Source of the DNA: JACPYM01 sp963699175
Lineage (GTDB): Bacteria > Acidobacteriota > Blastocatellia > RBC074
Direction of reading: 5' to 3'
Assembly (NCBI GenBank): GCA_963699175.1
Contig: OY969418.1
Coordinates: 1,302,001 to 1,366,000 of the forward strand
Length of the DNA: 64,000 nucleotides
The position numbers were made by a program, and so were the translations under genes. Positions 27,324 through 35,667 of the stretch are shown in pieces. The notes under the pieces are model-generated. The model did no database searches. It had not been told where the DNA came from and saw only the letters and a program-made list of their open reading frames with translations. The first letter of the stretch is position 1; every line of letters starts with the position of its first letter.

Positions 27324-28816
27324 AGCTCTTTCTCCGCGATCTCTATTGCGCGAATCAGTGCGCGCGATTTGTTGAGCGTCTCCTGATATTCACTCTCCGG
27401 CACCGAATCGGCCACGATGCCGCCACCCGCCTGTACGTAGACGTGCTGGCCTTTGGCGTAGAGCGTACGCAGGACGATGCAGGAATCGAGATTGCCCGAA
27501 TAATCGAAATACATCACCGAACCCGCGTAAGCGCCACGCCGCGTCGGTTCGAGTTCGTCAATGATCTCCATCGCGCGGACTTTCGGCGCGCCCGACAGCG
27601 TGCCCGCCGGAAAGGTCGCCGCCAATGCGTCGAAACAATCCAAGCCTTCGCGCAGTGTCGCTTTCAACGCCGAGACCAAGTGCATCACGTGCGAAAAGCG
27701 TTCAACGAACATCAAGCCGTCCACGTGCACCGAACCGTACTCGGCCACACGTCCCAAATCGTTGCGCCCCAGATCAACCAGCATCACGTGTTCGGCGCGT
27801 TCTTTTTCATCGGCCAACAGATTCTGCTCCAATTCGTGATCTTCGGTTTCAGTCGCGCCGCGTTTGTACGTGCCTGCAATCGGGCGGTATTCGAGCTGCC
27901 GGTTTTGACAGCGCACCAACATTTCGGGTGACGCGCCGAGCAGCGTTTCTTCGTTGCCCAGCTTCAGGAAAAACATGTACGGCGACGGGTTGACTACGCG
28001 CAGCGCGCGATAAATTTGAAACGGGTGCGAAACGATGTCGGTCTCGAAGCGTTGCGCGAAGACTACCTGAAAGGCATCGCCCGCGCGGATGTATTCCTTG
28101 ATTTTCTCGACGCACGACAAGTAATAATCCTTCGCCATATTCGAGCGAATCTGCAACGGCTCTGTGCGCCGCGCCGCCGCCGGCAGTTCAACCGGCGCGG
28201 ATAAAGCGGCTTCCAAGCGCGCAATCTCGCTACAGGCAGCGATGTACTTTTCGCGCAAGCGGTCGCCGTCCTTTTCACCTTCGGTGAAGACGTTGGCGAT
28301 GATGTGAATCTGGTGTTTGACGTGGTCGAAGGCGAGCATGTTGGCGAAGAACATCACGCAGGCCGTCTCCATCCGCAAATCGTCTTTGGCCTGTTCCGGC
28401 AGCCGCTCGAACCAGCGCACCGCGTCGTAACCGAAATAGCCAACCGCCCCAGCAGAGAACGGCGGCAAGTCCGGCAACTTAACCGGCTGCTGCTGGCGCA
28501 TCAAATCGCGCAGCACGTCGAGCATCGGCGCGTCGAGCGTCTCGCTCGTGCCATCCTGTTTCTCAACGATGACCTGCGGGCCGCGCGCGCGCACAACCGT
28601 GTGCGGCGCGCAGCCTAAAAACGAATAGCGCGCAATTTTCTCGCCGCCTTCGATAGATTCGAGCAAGAAGGCGCGCGGCGCCTGGCGCTCGATACGCAGA
28701 TAAGCCGAGACAGGCGTCAACAGATCGGCCATCACCGTCTTGACCAGCGGCACGACCGTGCCCTGCGCGGCGAGTTGCAGAAAGGCTTCGTAGGTTGCGG
28801 GAGTAATTGAAGACAT
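27320..28816 (-). CDS. trpE: Anthranilate synthase component I
   Basis: Chorismate-binding large subunit of anthranilate synthase, 498 residues. The N-terminal part has the S/E-R-Q-A-P-R and L-L-E-S-I-E-G segments that form the tryptophan feedback site in the family (L-L-E-S is the classic inhibitor motif). The catalytic domain has P-I-A-G-T, R-G-A-T, D-L-G-R-N-D and the C-terminal Q-A-G-G-G-I-V-A-D-S. It starts 9 nt after the VOC gene and overlaps the cyclophilin gene by 4 nt. The first gene of the tryptophan block, but not the first gene of the run. Confidence 0.97.
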   Translation of the reverse strand: MSSITPATYEAFLQLAAQGTVVPLVKTVMADLLTPVSAYLRIERQAPRAFLLESIEGGEKIARYSFLGCAPHTVVRARGPQVIVEKQDGTSETLDAPMLDVLRDLMRQQQPVKLPDLPPFSAGAVGYFGYDAVRWFERLPEQAKDDLRMETACVMFFANMLAFDHVKHQIHIIANVFTEGEKDGDRLREKYIAACSEIARLEAALSAPVELPAAARRTEPLQIRSNMAKDYYLSCVEKIKEYIRAGDAFQVVFAQRFETDIVSHPFQIYRALRVVNPSPYMFFLKLGNEETLLGASPEMLVRCQNRQLEYRPIAGTYKRGATETEDHELEQNLLADEKERAEHVMLVDLGRNDLGRVAEYGSVHVDGLMFVERFSHVMHLVSALKATLREGLDCFDALAATFPAGTLSGAPKVRAMEIIDELEPTRRGAYAGSVMYFDYSGNLDSCIVLRTLYAKGQHVYVQAGGGIVADSVPESEYQETLNKSRALIRAIEIAEKEL

Positions 28817-28825
28817 TGTGATCCC

Positions 28826-29221
28826 TTAGACCTTGAGTTGATCGCAGGAAAATTCGACTAAATTCCCATCCGGGTCTTTGATCATGCAGAAGTAACCGAC
28901 GACCGGCCCGGCGTCTTGCGGCGCGTCTACCAGAATGTCAGCAGCGCGGGCGCGTTCGGCAATCGCATCTATTTCGGCACGCGTCGAAATATGAAAGCCA
29001 AAGTGATCCATACGTCCGTGCGGATAAGCGTTTTCGCTTTGAATGAAGACGATGACCAGGCCCGCCGCGTCGTCTTTGCGCCGCACCCAGATCACACGAT
29101 GCGTGTGTCCAGGGTCACGCCGGTCGTGCACCACCTCCATCCCGGCCCAGTCGCAATAGAACTGCGCGGTGCGCTCAATATCGGCGGTCATCATCGCAAT
29201 GTGGTCGAGTCGTTCGATCAT
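28826..29221 (-). CDS. VOC (glyoxalase/dioxygenase fold) family protein
   Basis: A 131-residue vicinal-oxygen-chelate fold protein with paired beta-alpha-beta-beta-beta modules. Candidate metal ligands are His6 (L-D-H-I-A), the D-H-F-G-F-H segment and a late Glu in L-V-E-F. The strand K-D-P-D-G-N-L-V-E-F is typical of glyoxalase I-like enzymes, but members also include lyases and dioxygenases, so the reaction is unknown. Its ATG overlaps the hisE stop by 4 nt, so it is an integral part of the operon. Confidence 0.85.
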   Translation of the reverse strand: MIERLDHIAMMTADIERTAQFYCDWAGMEVVHDRRDPGHTHRVIWVRRKDDAAGLVIVFIQSENAYPHGRMDHFGFHISTRAEIDAIAERARAADILVDAPQDAGPVVGYFCMIKDPDGNLVEFSCDQLKV

Positions 29222-29667
29222 TCTGGTTTGCCGAATTTCTGCCCCGGTTTACCTGCGCGTTGATTTAACTCGTTCAGAATATCCTGCAAGCTCACTTGCC
29301 GTTCGACCATCAGCACCAGTACGTGATAGAGCAAATCACTGATCTCGGCAGCCAGCAATTTCCGCGCTTCGTCGCTGTTGCCGTTCTTGGCGGCGATAAT
29401 CGTTTCAGCAGACTCTTCGCCCACCTTCTTCAGAATCTTGTCGAGACCGCTGTTGAAGAGATAGGTCGTGTAGGAACCTTCCGGGCGCTTCTCGCGGCGG
29501 TCTTGGATCAATTGATAGAGGTCTTGCAGCAAGATGCCTAAGTTCATCGCCGAGACGTTCACCAGCGAGACGTGCGCTTGCGCCTGTTCGATCTCGACAC
29601 TGCTCTCGACAATCAGTTTTTCGGTTTCGATCTCCACAATCAGCTTCTCATCACTCATTGTCTTCAT
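29218..29667 (-). CDS. hisE: Phosphoribosyl-ATP diphosphatase
   Basis: Second step of histidine synthesis. The HisE core starts near residue 43 (L-G-I-L-L-Q-D-L-Y) and carries the G-S-Y-T-T-Y-L, K-K-V-G-E-E-S-A-E-T and E-I-S-D-L-L-Y-H motifs that bind metal and substrate. The N terminus is 40 residues longer than most HisE proteins and contains an imperfect duplicated E-K-L-I-V-E stretch; starts at 29658 (M4) or 29547 (M41) are possible. It overlaps hisI by up to 17 nt. HisI and HisE are often fused; here they are separate. Confidence 0.93.
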   Translation of the reverse strand: MKTMSDEKLIVEIETEKLIVESSVEIEQAQAHVSLVNVSAMNLGILLQDLYQLIQDRREKRPEGSYTTYLFNSGLDKILKKVGEESAETIIAAKNGNSDEARKLLAAEISDLLYHVLVLMVERQVSLQDILNELNQRAGKPGQKFGKPE

Positions 29668-29989
29668 TCACCACGTTACGAAAAAAACAGCTTCGCTCGC
29701 CCGTATGACAAGCCGGGCCGTTGGGTAGCACCCGCACCAACAACGTGTCGGCATCGCAATCGTAGCGCAACTCAACCACACGCTGCGTGTGCCCCGAAGT
29801 CGCGCCCTTGTGCCACAACTCTTGCCGCGAACGGCTCCAAAACCATGTCTCCTGTGTCGCTACCGTCTGCGCCAAACTCTCGGCATTCACCCAAGCCAGC
29901 ATCAGGACTTCGTTCGTCTCGGCATCCTGCACGATTGCAGGCATCAACCCGCGTTCGTCGAATTTGAGTTCAGGCAGTGTGTTTGACAT
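29651..29989 (-). CDS. hisI: Phosphoribosyl-AMP cyclohydrolase
   Basis: Third step of histidine synthesis, opening the adenine ring of phosphoribosyl-AMP with zinc. The 112-residue protein is normal for monofunctional HisI. Motifs: F-W-S-R-S-R, L-W-H-K-G-A-T-S-G-H, D-C-D-A-D-T (metal-binding Asp/Cys) and the C-H-T-G-E-R-S-C-F end with two zinc-site Cys. It sits between a hydrolase gene (13 nt) and hisE (overlap). Confidence 0.96.
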   Translation of the reverse strand: MSNTLPELKFDERGLMPAIVQDAETNEVLMLAWVNAESLAQTVATQETWFWSRSRQELWHKGATSGHTQRVVELRYDCDADTLLVRVLPNGPACHTGERSCFFRNVVNEDNE

Positions 29990-30002
29990 CTGCGATCCTC
30001 AA

Positions 30003-31706
30003 TCACTTCACCCGCTTCTGCAACCACTCGGTCAGAATTGCCAGCAGCTTGACGTCCAGCGAACGCGTAGCATCAGCATAAGAAGCCACGCTCGCCGCGC
30101 CCTTGTTGGTCTTCAGCAAATGATCTACGTCCGGCAGCAGGTGCAGCGCGTAATCGGGATGATGCGCGCGGTTCAGCGCTTCGTTCAAGAATTGCGCATC
30201 CCGCACACTGACTTGCAGGTCTTTTTCGCCTTGCAGGATGAGCACCGGCACTTTGACCGTGTTGACGATTTGCAACGGGTCGTTGATGAGCAAGGGAACC
30301 ACAAAGTCTGGTTGATTAACCAGCGACATCAGAATGACGTCATTCGGGTCTTTTGCATCAAGCTGTTCGGCCAAGCCTTCGCGCACACCGGACGTTAGTG
30401 CCCTGACAATGCGGTCGAGTTTAGCGATGAAGGCCGTAATCTCTGCCTCAGGCTTGCCAGCTTCCTTCATCCGGGCTTGCAGTTGATCGCGTAACAGCTT
30501 GTTCATCGTGCGTCCCGGCGAGGCCGCCAGCACTAGACCGGCCAGCGTGTCATCATTTGAAGCGACCACTGAACCGATGAAGCCGCCCTCGCTGTGACCG
30601 AGGACGAAGACCTTCGCCGGATCAATTTCGGCACGGCTGCGCAAGTAGCCAACCGCATCACGCGCGTCATCCACGTACGCGTCAAAAGAGCTTTTGGGTT
30701 TGCAGGTGCTCGCGCCGACACAACGTTTGTCATAACGCAGAACAGCATAACCTTGTCCAGCCAAATGCTCCGCCAGATCGCGGTAGATGAACTGCTCGAC
30801 TTCGCCAATCCGCACGCCATCGCGCGGCGTCGGCCCTGAACCGGCAATTATCAACACCGCCGGAGCGCGTTTGCCTGCTTCAAGTTTCGGCAACAACAAC
30901 GTCCCGGCCAGCCTGACACCGACGCCGTCAAACTTGACCTCTTCACTACGCACGCCAGCGGGCAGCGCGCGCGCCACCGTCTTAGGTTTCTCCGCCTGCT
31001 CAATCGCCGCCGCCAATTTCTCTGCGCCATCGCGCACCACTACAAAACTTTGCGCGGGCAAGGCGTAGCGCACGAGCGCACCACTTTCATCCAGCCAGAA
31101 GAAGCTCTCTTGCAGTTTGCCCAACTGGCAGAGATATTTCGTTACGGTTTGTTTTCGGCCTTCGACTGATACTTCCAGCTTGCCTTTGTTCTCCAGCTCT
31201 ACTGGGTGACTTGGCAAAATTGTGCCGAGCAATTGCAGCCCGCCACGTTTGGCGTCGTAACGCTGGGCCAATTGAGCCAGCGGCGAAAAGATGTTGGCGG
31301 CCCAAACAGTCGTGCTTGGCGTGTAGCTCAACTCTTGCGTCGTCGGCGCGGCGTCTTTGCCCTGGGCGACTTGCAGCTTGAGCCGATCTTGCACTGGTGC
31401 GGCCTTGACTATCTGAATCGCTCCGGCATTGTCGGCGGTGAGTTCGGTCGCCAGCCAATTCATTTGGCCGTCGAAGCTGAGTTTGAAGCTTTGCTTGAGG
31501 CTACGCCCTGCGGCCAGCAATTCGTTGTCGCCGGAAAAAAGCCAAGCCCCTTCCTTGGTCTTTTCGCGCTGATAGCGTTCGCTGCCAATCTGCTTGCCCG
31601 CCGCATAAAACTTGAAGCTGCCGCTTTCGCGCGTCTGCGCCCCAGCCACCACAGCCAGTAAACACGAACCAATCAGCATCGCCAAAAATCTCGCCATAAA
31701 AATCAT
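30003..31706 (-). CDS. Secreted alpha/beta hydrolase
   Basis: A 567-residue exported hydrolase. A signal peptide ends near V-A-G-A-Q-T; a beta-rich N-terminal domain (about 25-245) precedes an alpha/beta hydrolase domain. The nucleophile is Ser372 in G-H-S-E-G-G, the oxyanion loop is A-G-S-G-P, and acid and His appear in L-Q-G-E-K-D-L-Q-V and D-V-D-H-L. The domain resembles the dienelactone hydrolase/S9-like esterases. GAGGAG lies just before the ATG at 31706, so I keep that start over M4. Substrate unknown. It lies between hisF (6 nt) and hisI (13 nt), which suggests co-transcription without an evident role in histidine synthesis. Confidence 0.87.
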   Translation of the reverse strand: MIFMARFLAMLIGSCLLAVVAGAQTRESGSFKFYAAGKQIGSERYQREKTKEGAWLFSGDNELLAAGRSLKQSFKLSFDGQMNWLATELTADNAGAIQIVKAAPVQDRLKLQVAQGKDAAPTTQELSYTPSTTVWAANIFSPLAQLAQRYDAKRGGLQLLGTILPSHPVELENKGKLEVSVEGRKQTVTKYLCQLGKLQESFFWLDESGALVRYALPAQSFVVVRDGAEKLAAAIEQAEKPKTVARALPAGVRSEEVKFDGVGVRLAGTLLLPKLEAGKRAPAVLIIAGSGPTPRDGVRIGEVEQFIYRDLAEHLAGQGYAVLRYDKRCVGASTCKPKSSFDAYVDDARDAVGYLRSRAEIDPAKVFVLGHSEGGFIGSVVASNDDTLAGLVLAASPGRTMNKLLRDQLQARMKEAGKPEAEITAFIAKLDRIVRALTSGVREGLAEQLDAKDPNDVILMSLVNQPDFVVPLLINDPLQIVNTVKVPVLILQGEKDLQVSVRDAQFLNEALNRAHHPDYALHLLPDVDHLLKTNKGAASVASYADATRSLDVKLLAILTEWLQKRVK

Positions 31707-31712
31707 TGCTCC

Positions 31713-32486
31713 TCAACGCAGCAGAATGCCGCGCTCACGCAAATACTGCTTCGCCGCGCCAATCGTAAACTCGCCGAAGTGAAAAATCGAAGCCGCCAAC
31801 ACGGCGCTCGCTTTGCCTATGGTGAAAGCCTCGTATAAATGTTCGAGTGTCCCTGCGCCGCCCGAAGCGATCACCGGTATGTTGACCGCCTCGGCCACAG
31901 CGCGCGTCAACTCCAAATCATAACCATCTCGCTGTCCATCGCAATCCATGCTCGTCAACAAGATTTCGCCCGCGCCCAAGGCCGCCGCCTGCTGTGCCCA
32001 CTCAACCACGTCAATGCCCGTCGGCGTGCGCCCGCCGTGCAAATAGACTTCCCAGCGCAATGGTTCAGCCTCATTTGCGCGCGCACGCCGTTTGGCATCA
32101 ATTGCAACAACCATGCATTGCGCGCCAAAGCGCTCTGCGCCTTCACGAATGAGTTGCGGATTCTGCACCGCCGCTGTGTTGACCGAAACCTTGTCGGCCC
32201 CGGCCTTCAAAATCCCGCGCACATCTTCCACCATGCGGATGCCGCCGCCGACAGTAAACGGGATGAAGACGCAGTCAGCCACGCGGCGCACCATCTCCGC
32301 CACGATCTCGCGCCGGTCGGATGACGCTGTGATGTCCAGGAAGACCAGTTCGTCCGCACCCTCGCGGTCGTACTTCTCGCCCTGCTCGACAGGATCACCC
32401 GCGTCTACCAAGTTGACGAAGCTGATGCCTTTGACCACGCGGCCACGATCTACGTCGAGACAGGGGATGATGCGTTTGGCTAACAT
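31713..32486 (-). CDS. hisF: Imidazole glycerol phosphate synthase cyclase subunit
   Basis: TIM-barrel cyclase that with HisH forms imidazole glycerol phosphate and AICAR. The 257-residue protein has I-P-C-L-D-V (catalytic Asp11) at the N terminus, the phosphate-binding V-G-G-G-I-R strand, D-A-K-R, L-T-S-M-D-C-D-G (catalytic Asp) and I-A-S-G-G-A-G. The partner hisH and the other his genes (G, D, C, B, A) are not in this window. Confidence 0.97.
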   Translation of the reverse strand: MLAKRIIPCLDVDRGRVVKGISFVNLVDAGDPVEQGEKYDREGADELVFLDITASSDRREIVAEMVRRVADCVFIPFTVGGGIRMVEDVRGILKAGADKVSVNTAAVQNPQLIREGAERFGAQCMVVAIDAKRRARANEAEPLRWEVYLHGGRTPTGIDVVEWAQQAAALGAGEILLTSMDCDGQRDGYDLELTRAVAEAVNIPVIASGGAGTLEHLYEAFTIGKASAVLAASIFHFGEFTIGAAKQYLRERGILLR

Positions 32487-32492
32487 AGGCGC

Positions 32493-33626
32493 TTATCTGA
32501 ATTGCACGCGTAAGGTGTTAGAAAGCTGACCGCCGACACTCACTACGACCTCTACTTCGCTACGCCCGGCCAGACTGCGCGGCAGCTTTACGTTGATTTG
32601 ATCCAGCCCGTCGAGTGATGGTTGCGGCCCCGCATAGTACACACCGCCATTTGTACCACCCACGCTAACCGTCAAGTAGCTCAGGTCACCAGCTCGCCGA
32701 AAGCCGGTACCGAATAAGATCAGATAGAGGTCATCGCTGGCCGGGCCGAAATCAATCGGCTCGAAGACGTATCGCTTCAACGTGGTATCGAAGCGCGCAA
32801 TCTGTTCGATGAACTGCACGTCCCCTGGCTTGACGCGCACAATAAAGCCAGCCGCCACGCCGGTGCCGTTGCCATTGGCAGAGAAGAGGCCTAGCGAAAC
32901 CGGCGCGATTTCGCTCAAGCCCACTTTTAACTGCGCGTTGTTGGCATCCACCACACGTACCACCGCTGCGCCTTCGGCCATCCCGCCTGGCGTGATGAAA
33001 TTGCTCTGCCCCGGCGAAACAAAGATGAGCTTGGCGGCCCGTTCGACGCCGGCTGAATCCCTGATCAACACACGTCTGTTGCCCAACGTGGTGGGCAAGG
33101 GCAAGCTTGTCGTGCTGGCCGTCTCAGTCGCCAATTCGGCGCCGAACCCAGCCACGATCATGTCATTCGTCAGCGGCACTGCACCGAAATGCGCCGCAGA
33201 GACCACGGCCCAACGCGGCGTTGCGTCTGACAAAGCATGAATCAACGGCAGCCGTGTATCGTAAGGCGCATTCCCCGGCACAATTTCTGGGCCAGGTTTG
33301 TAGCCAAACCCGGCACGCGTAAACGTGTAGCCCGCCTTACTCAAGGAGAAGCCGTAAACCACCGACACCGCGCACAATGATCCGGTGCCTGGCCCTCCTA
33401 TTTGCGGCCAATTGAAATAGCCCTCAGCATCGGTGACGTATGTCTTGGCCGCTGTGACGAAAGGCGGAGGCACTGAGCTGCTGCATGAGGCAGTCTCTGT
33501 GATGGTAACATCCGGCACACCTTTACCGTCTATATCAACGATGCGACTCTGCTTGGTACCGATCTGCGCTGCGACAGGAATGCCCAGCACGAACAGAACC
33601 ACGGCTAAGCTTACGAGCTGTTTCAT
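32493..33626 (-). CDS. Secreted protein with TIGR03437 C-terminal domain
   Basis: A 377-residue exported protein. A signal peptide ends near P-V-A-A-Q; a beta-sandwich of about 110 residues (D-I-D-G-K-G-V-P-D-V-T-I, Y-V-T-D-A-E-G-Y-F) resembles a carboxypeptidase-regulatory/Cna-B repeat. The rest is a TIGR03437 domain from S-A-A-H-F-G to the C terminus, including I-R-D-S-A-G-V-E-R, V-S-P-G-Q-S-N-F, L-F-G-T-G-F-R and the final V-S-V-G-G-Q-L-S-N-T-L-R-V. A strong GGAGGTGA element precedes the ATG. It sits between serA (44 nt) and hisF (6 nt), an unexpected place for a surface protein. Confidence 0.85.
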   Translation of the reverse strand: MKQLVSLAVVLFVLGIPVAAQIGTKQSRIVDIDGKGVPDVTITETASCSSSVPPPFVTAAKTYVTDAEGYFNWPQIGGPGTGSLCAVSVVYGFSLSKAGYTFTRAGFGYKPGPEIVPGNAPYDTRLPLIHALSDATPRWAVVSAAHFGAVPLTNDMIVAGFGAELATETASTTSLPLPTTLGNRRVLIRDSAGVERAAKLIFVSPGQSNFITPGGMAEGAAVVRVVDANNAQLKVGLSEIAPVSLGLFSANGNGTGVAAGFIVRVKPGDVQFIEQIARFDTTLKRYVFEPIDFGPASDDLYLILFGTGFRRAGDLSYLTVSVGGTNGGVYYAGPQPSLDGLDQINVKLPRSLAGRSEVEVVVSVGGQLSNTLRVQFR

Positions 33627-33670
33627 ACGTCACCTCCAATGAAAGATTGGGGCACACACGAATTCCAAGC

Positions 33671-35251
33671 TTACAAACTGATTTGCTTCACCGACAACAC
33701 CAGCGAGACTTGCGCCAGTTCCTGTAAAGTCGAACCGCGCAATGCTTCATCCACTTGATAGACAGACATCGCCACGCCGCCTGCTTGATTGCGGCTCAAA
33801 TATAGCTGCGCGATGTTGACAAAATGCTCGCCCAGGAACGTGCCGACACGCCCGACCACGCCTGGCTTGTCATCGTTGCGAATGATGAGCATGTTGCCTT
33901 GCGGGATGGCTTCGACACGGTAGTCATCAATCTCGACGATGCGTAATTCGTCGCGGCCAAATAACGTGCCGGAGACACGGGCTTCGCTTCCCTCACCTTT
34001 CACCACGACTTCGATCAACGTGGTGTAATCCTGCGCCGCGCGGGCTTTGGCTTCAGTCACGCGCAAGCCGCGTTCTTCGGCGATCAGCGAGGCATTGACC
34101 TGATTGACGCGCGCGCTGAAGTGCGACAACAAGCCGGTCAGGGTCGCCTGTGTAATTGGTTTGACATCCAACTCGGCGACCTCGCCGTGGTAGTTGATCT
34201 GCACTTCGCTGATGGGTTTGTCGAAGTATTGCGCTTGGAAGCCGCCCAGTTTCTCACCCAGAGTTAGATACGGCCCGACAGTCTTCAAAGCTTCGGCGCT
34301 AACCGCCGGGACATTGACTGCGCCCGCAATCGCGCGGGTTTCGAGGAAGTTGGCGACTTGCTCAGCAATCACCAGCGCGACTGAATCCTGAGCTTCAGTG
34401 GTTGAAGCGCCCAGGTGTGGCGTGACGATCACTTCATCCAACGTCAAGAGCGGGTGGTCTTCCGGCACCGGCTCTTTGACAAAGACATCGAGCGCTGCGC
34501 CTGCAACCTTGCCCGCTTTGATCGCGTCGTAGAGCGCCTGTTCGTCCACCAAGCCACCGCGCGCGCAGTTGATAATACGCACACCTTTCTTCATCTTCTC
34601 GAAAGCCGCTGCACCCACGATGCTGCGTGTCTCCTCGGTCAGCGGCGTGTGCACGGTGATGAAATCTGCGCGCGTGAAAATATCGTCGAGGGAGCCGAGT
34701 TCGATGCCCGCCTTCTGCGCGACCTCTTTCGTGATGAACGGATCGTAGGCGACGACCTTCATCGCCAAGCCTAGCGCGCGCGAAGCGACTATCTTGCCGA
34801 TGTTGCCCAGGCCGATGACACCGAGCGTCTTGCCCATCAGCTCCGTGCCCATAAAACTCTTCTTGTCCCACGTGCCGTCTTTGAGCTTGGCATGCGCCTG
34901 CGGGATTTTGCGCGCGAGTGACATCAACAGCGAGATCGTATGCTCCGCCGTCGTCACACTGTTGCCCGCCGCCGCGTTCATCACGACGATGCCGCGTTGC
35001 GTGGCCGCTGGCACGTCAATGTTGTCTACGCCCGTGCCTGCGCGACCGATGACTTTCAGATTGTCGGCGGCGGCGATGATCTCGGCCGTGACCTTCGATT
35101 CGCTGCGCACGATCAAGCCTTCGTAGCCGCTGATTTGTGCTTTGAGTTCTTCGGGTTTGAGACCGGGTTTGAAATCCACTTCGAACTTGCCGCGTTGTTG
35201 CAACAGTTCGACCCCGACCTTCGCTAGATTATCGCTAATCAAGATTTTCAT
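33671..35251 (-). CDS. serA: D-3-phosphoglycerate dehydrogenase
   Basis: First committed step of serine synthesis, oxidising 3-phosphoglycerate with NAD+. The 526-residue long form has a substrate-binding/NAD-binding core (G-L-G-N-I-G-K-I, R-G-G-L-V-D-E, catalytic H-L-G-A-S-T), then an intervening (ASB) domain and a C-terminal ACT domain that typically senses serine. It begins the minus-strand run that continues through his, trp, aro and tyr genes with gaps under 100 nt, and is preceded by a possible leader peptide. Serine is a direct substrate of TrpB, which gives the linkage metabolic sense. Confidence 0.97.
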   Translation of the reverse strand: MKILISDNLAKVGVELLQQRGKFEVDFKPGLKPEELKAQISGYEGLIVRSESKVTAEIIAAADNLKVIGRAGTGVDNIDVPAATQRGIVVMNAAAGNSVTTAEHTISLLMSLARKIPQAHAKLKDGTWDKKSFMGTELMGKTLGVIGLGNIGKIVASRALGLAMKVVAYDPFITKEVAQKAGIELGSLDDIFTRADFITVHTPLTEETRSIVGAAAFEKMKKGVRIINCARGGLVDEQALYDAIKAGKVAGAALDVFVKEPVPEDHPLLTLDEVIVTPHLGASTTEAQDSVALVIAEQVANFLETRAIAGAVNVPAVSAEALKTVGPYLTLGEKLGGFQAQYFDKPISEVQINYHGEVAELDVKPITQATLTGLLSHFSARVNQVNASLIAEERGLRVTEAKARAAQDYTTLIEVVVKGEGSEARVSGTLFGRDELRIVEIDDYRVEAIPQGNMLIIRNDDKPGVVGRVGTFLGEHFVNIAQLYLSRNQAGGVAMSVYQVDEALRGSTLQELAQVSLVLSVKQISL

Positions 35252-35334
35252 ACGGAATGAAACCAGCCTTTCTCAAAAACGAATTGAAAGTAAATATGGA
35301 TTAAGCAGGAGAAGCAAGCGGAAGAGCGTCCGTC

Positions 35335-35475
35335 TTACCACGACCGTGACGAATAGTAACGCCACGAGTACGACGAACGCCAATGCCGACCGGACAGGGC
35401 TGATGCGGGCAGAGCGCACACTTGGCGCGGTGCAAGGAAATTGCTAGCCAAGTTGTGCTGACGATCTCCGGTCAT
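35335..35475 (-). promoter_or_regulatory. Candidate Trp/Tyr/Ser-rich leader peptide ahead of serA
   Basis: A 46-codon ORF ends 83 nt before the serA start. Its last 16 residues read H-W-R-S-S-Y-S-W-R-Y-Y-S-S-R-S-W: three Trp, three Tyr, six Ser and one His, the amino acids made or used by the genes that follow. A C-rich, G-poor stretch follows before serA; I see no convincing intrinsic terminator. Caution: the start at 35475 lacks a clear ribosome binding site, and other reading frames are also open here (one gives a Val/Leu-rich hydrophobic peptide, 35273-35419). The rest of 35252-35667 shows no other gene and should hold the divergent serA and sucC promoters. Confidence 0.35.
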
Positions 35476-35667
35476 AGTTGATTGCTGTTTTCGAGGTATT
35501 TTTCAGCCAGGGGAATAAATCAATCCTGCTGAAACGAGGGCGTATGATACGTGCCACCAACCCAAAATGCAAACGAGCTTCCTTGCTTGCCTTTTGTGAT
35601 GACGGCTCTTACACTCTCGCTTCGTTTTTTCAATCTCAACAGCAATTCGCTCATCAAACGAGGCATC

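Noticed and set aside
35273..35419. Val/Leu-rich 48-codon frame just upstream of serA, like a branched-chain leader peptide
   Set aside because: It overlaps the Trp/Tyr/Ser frame and needs a GTG start without a ribosome binding site; no branched-chain genes follow. Kept only as an alternative.
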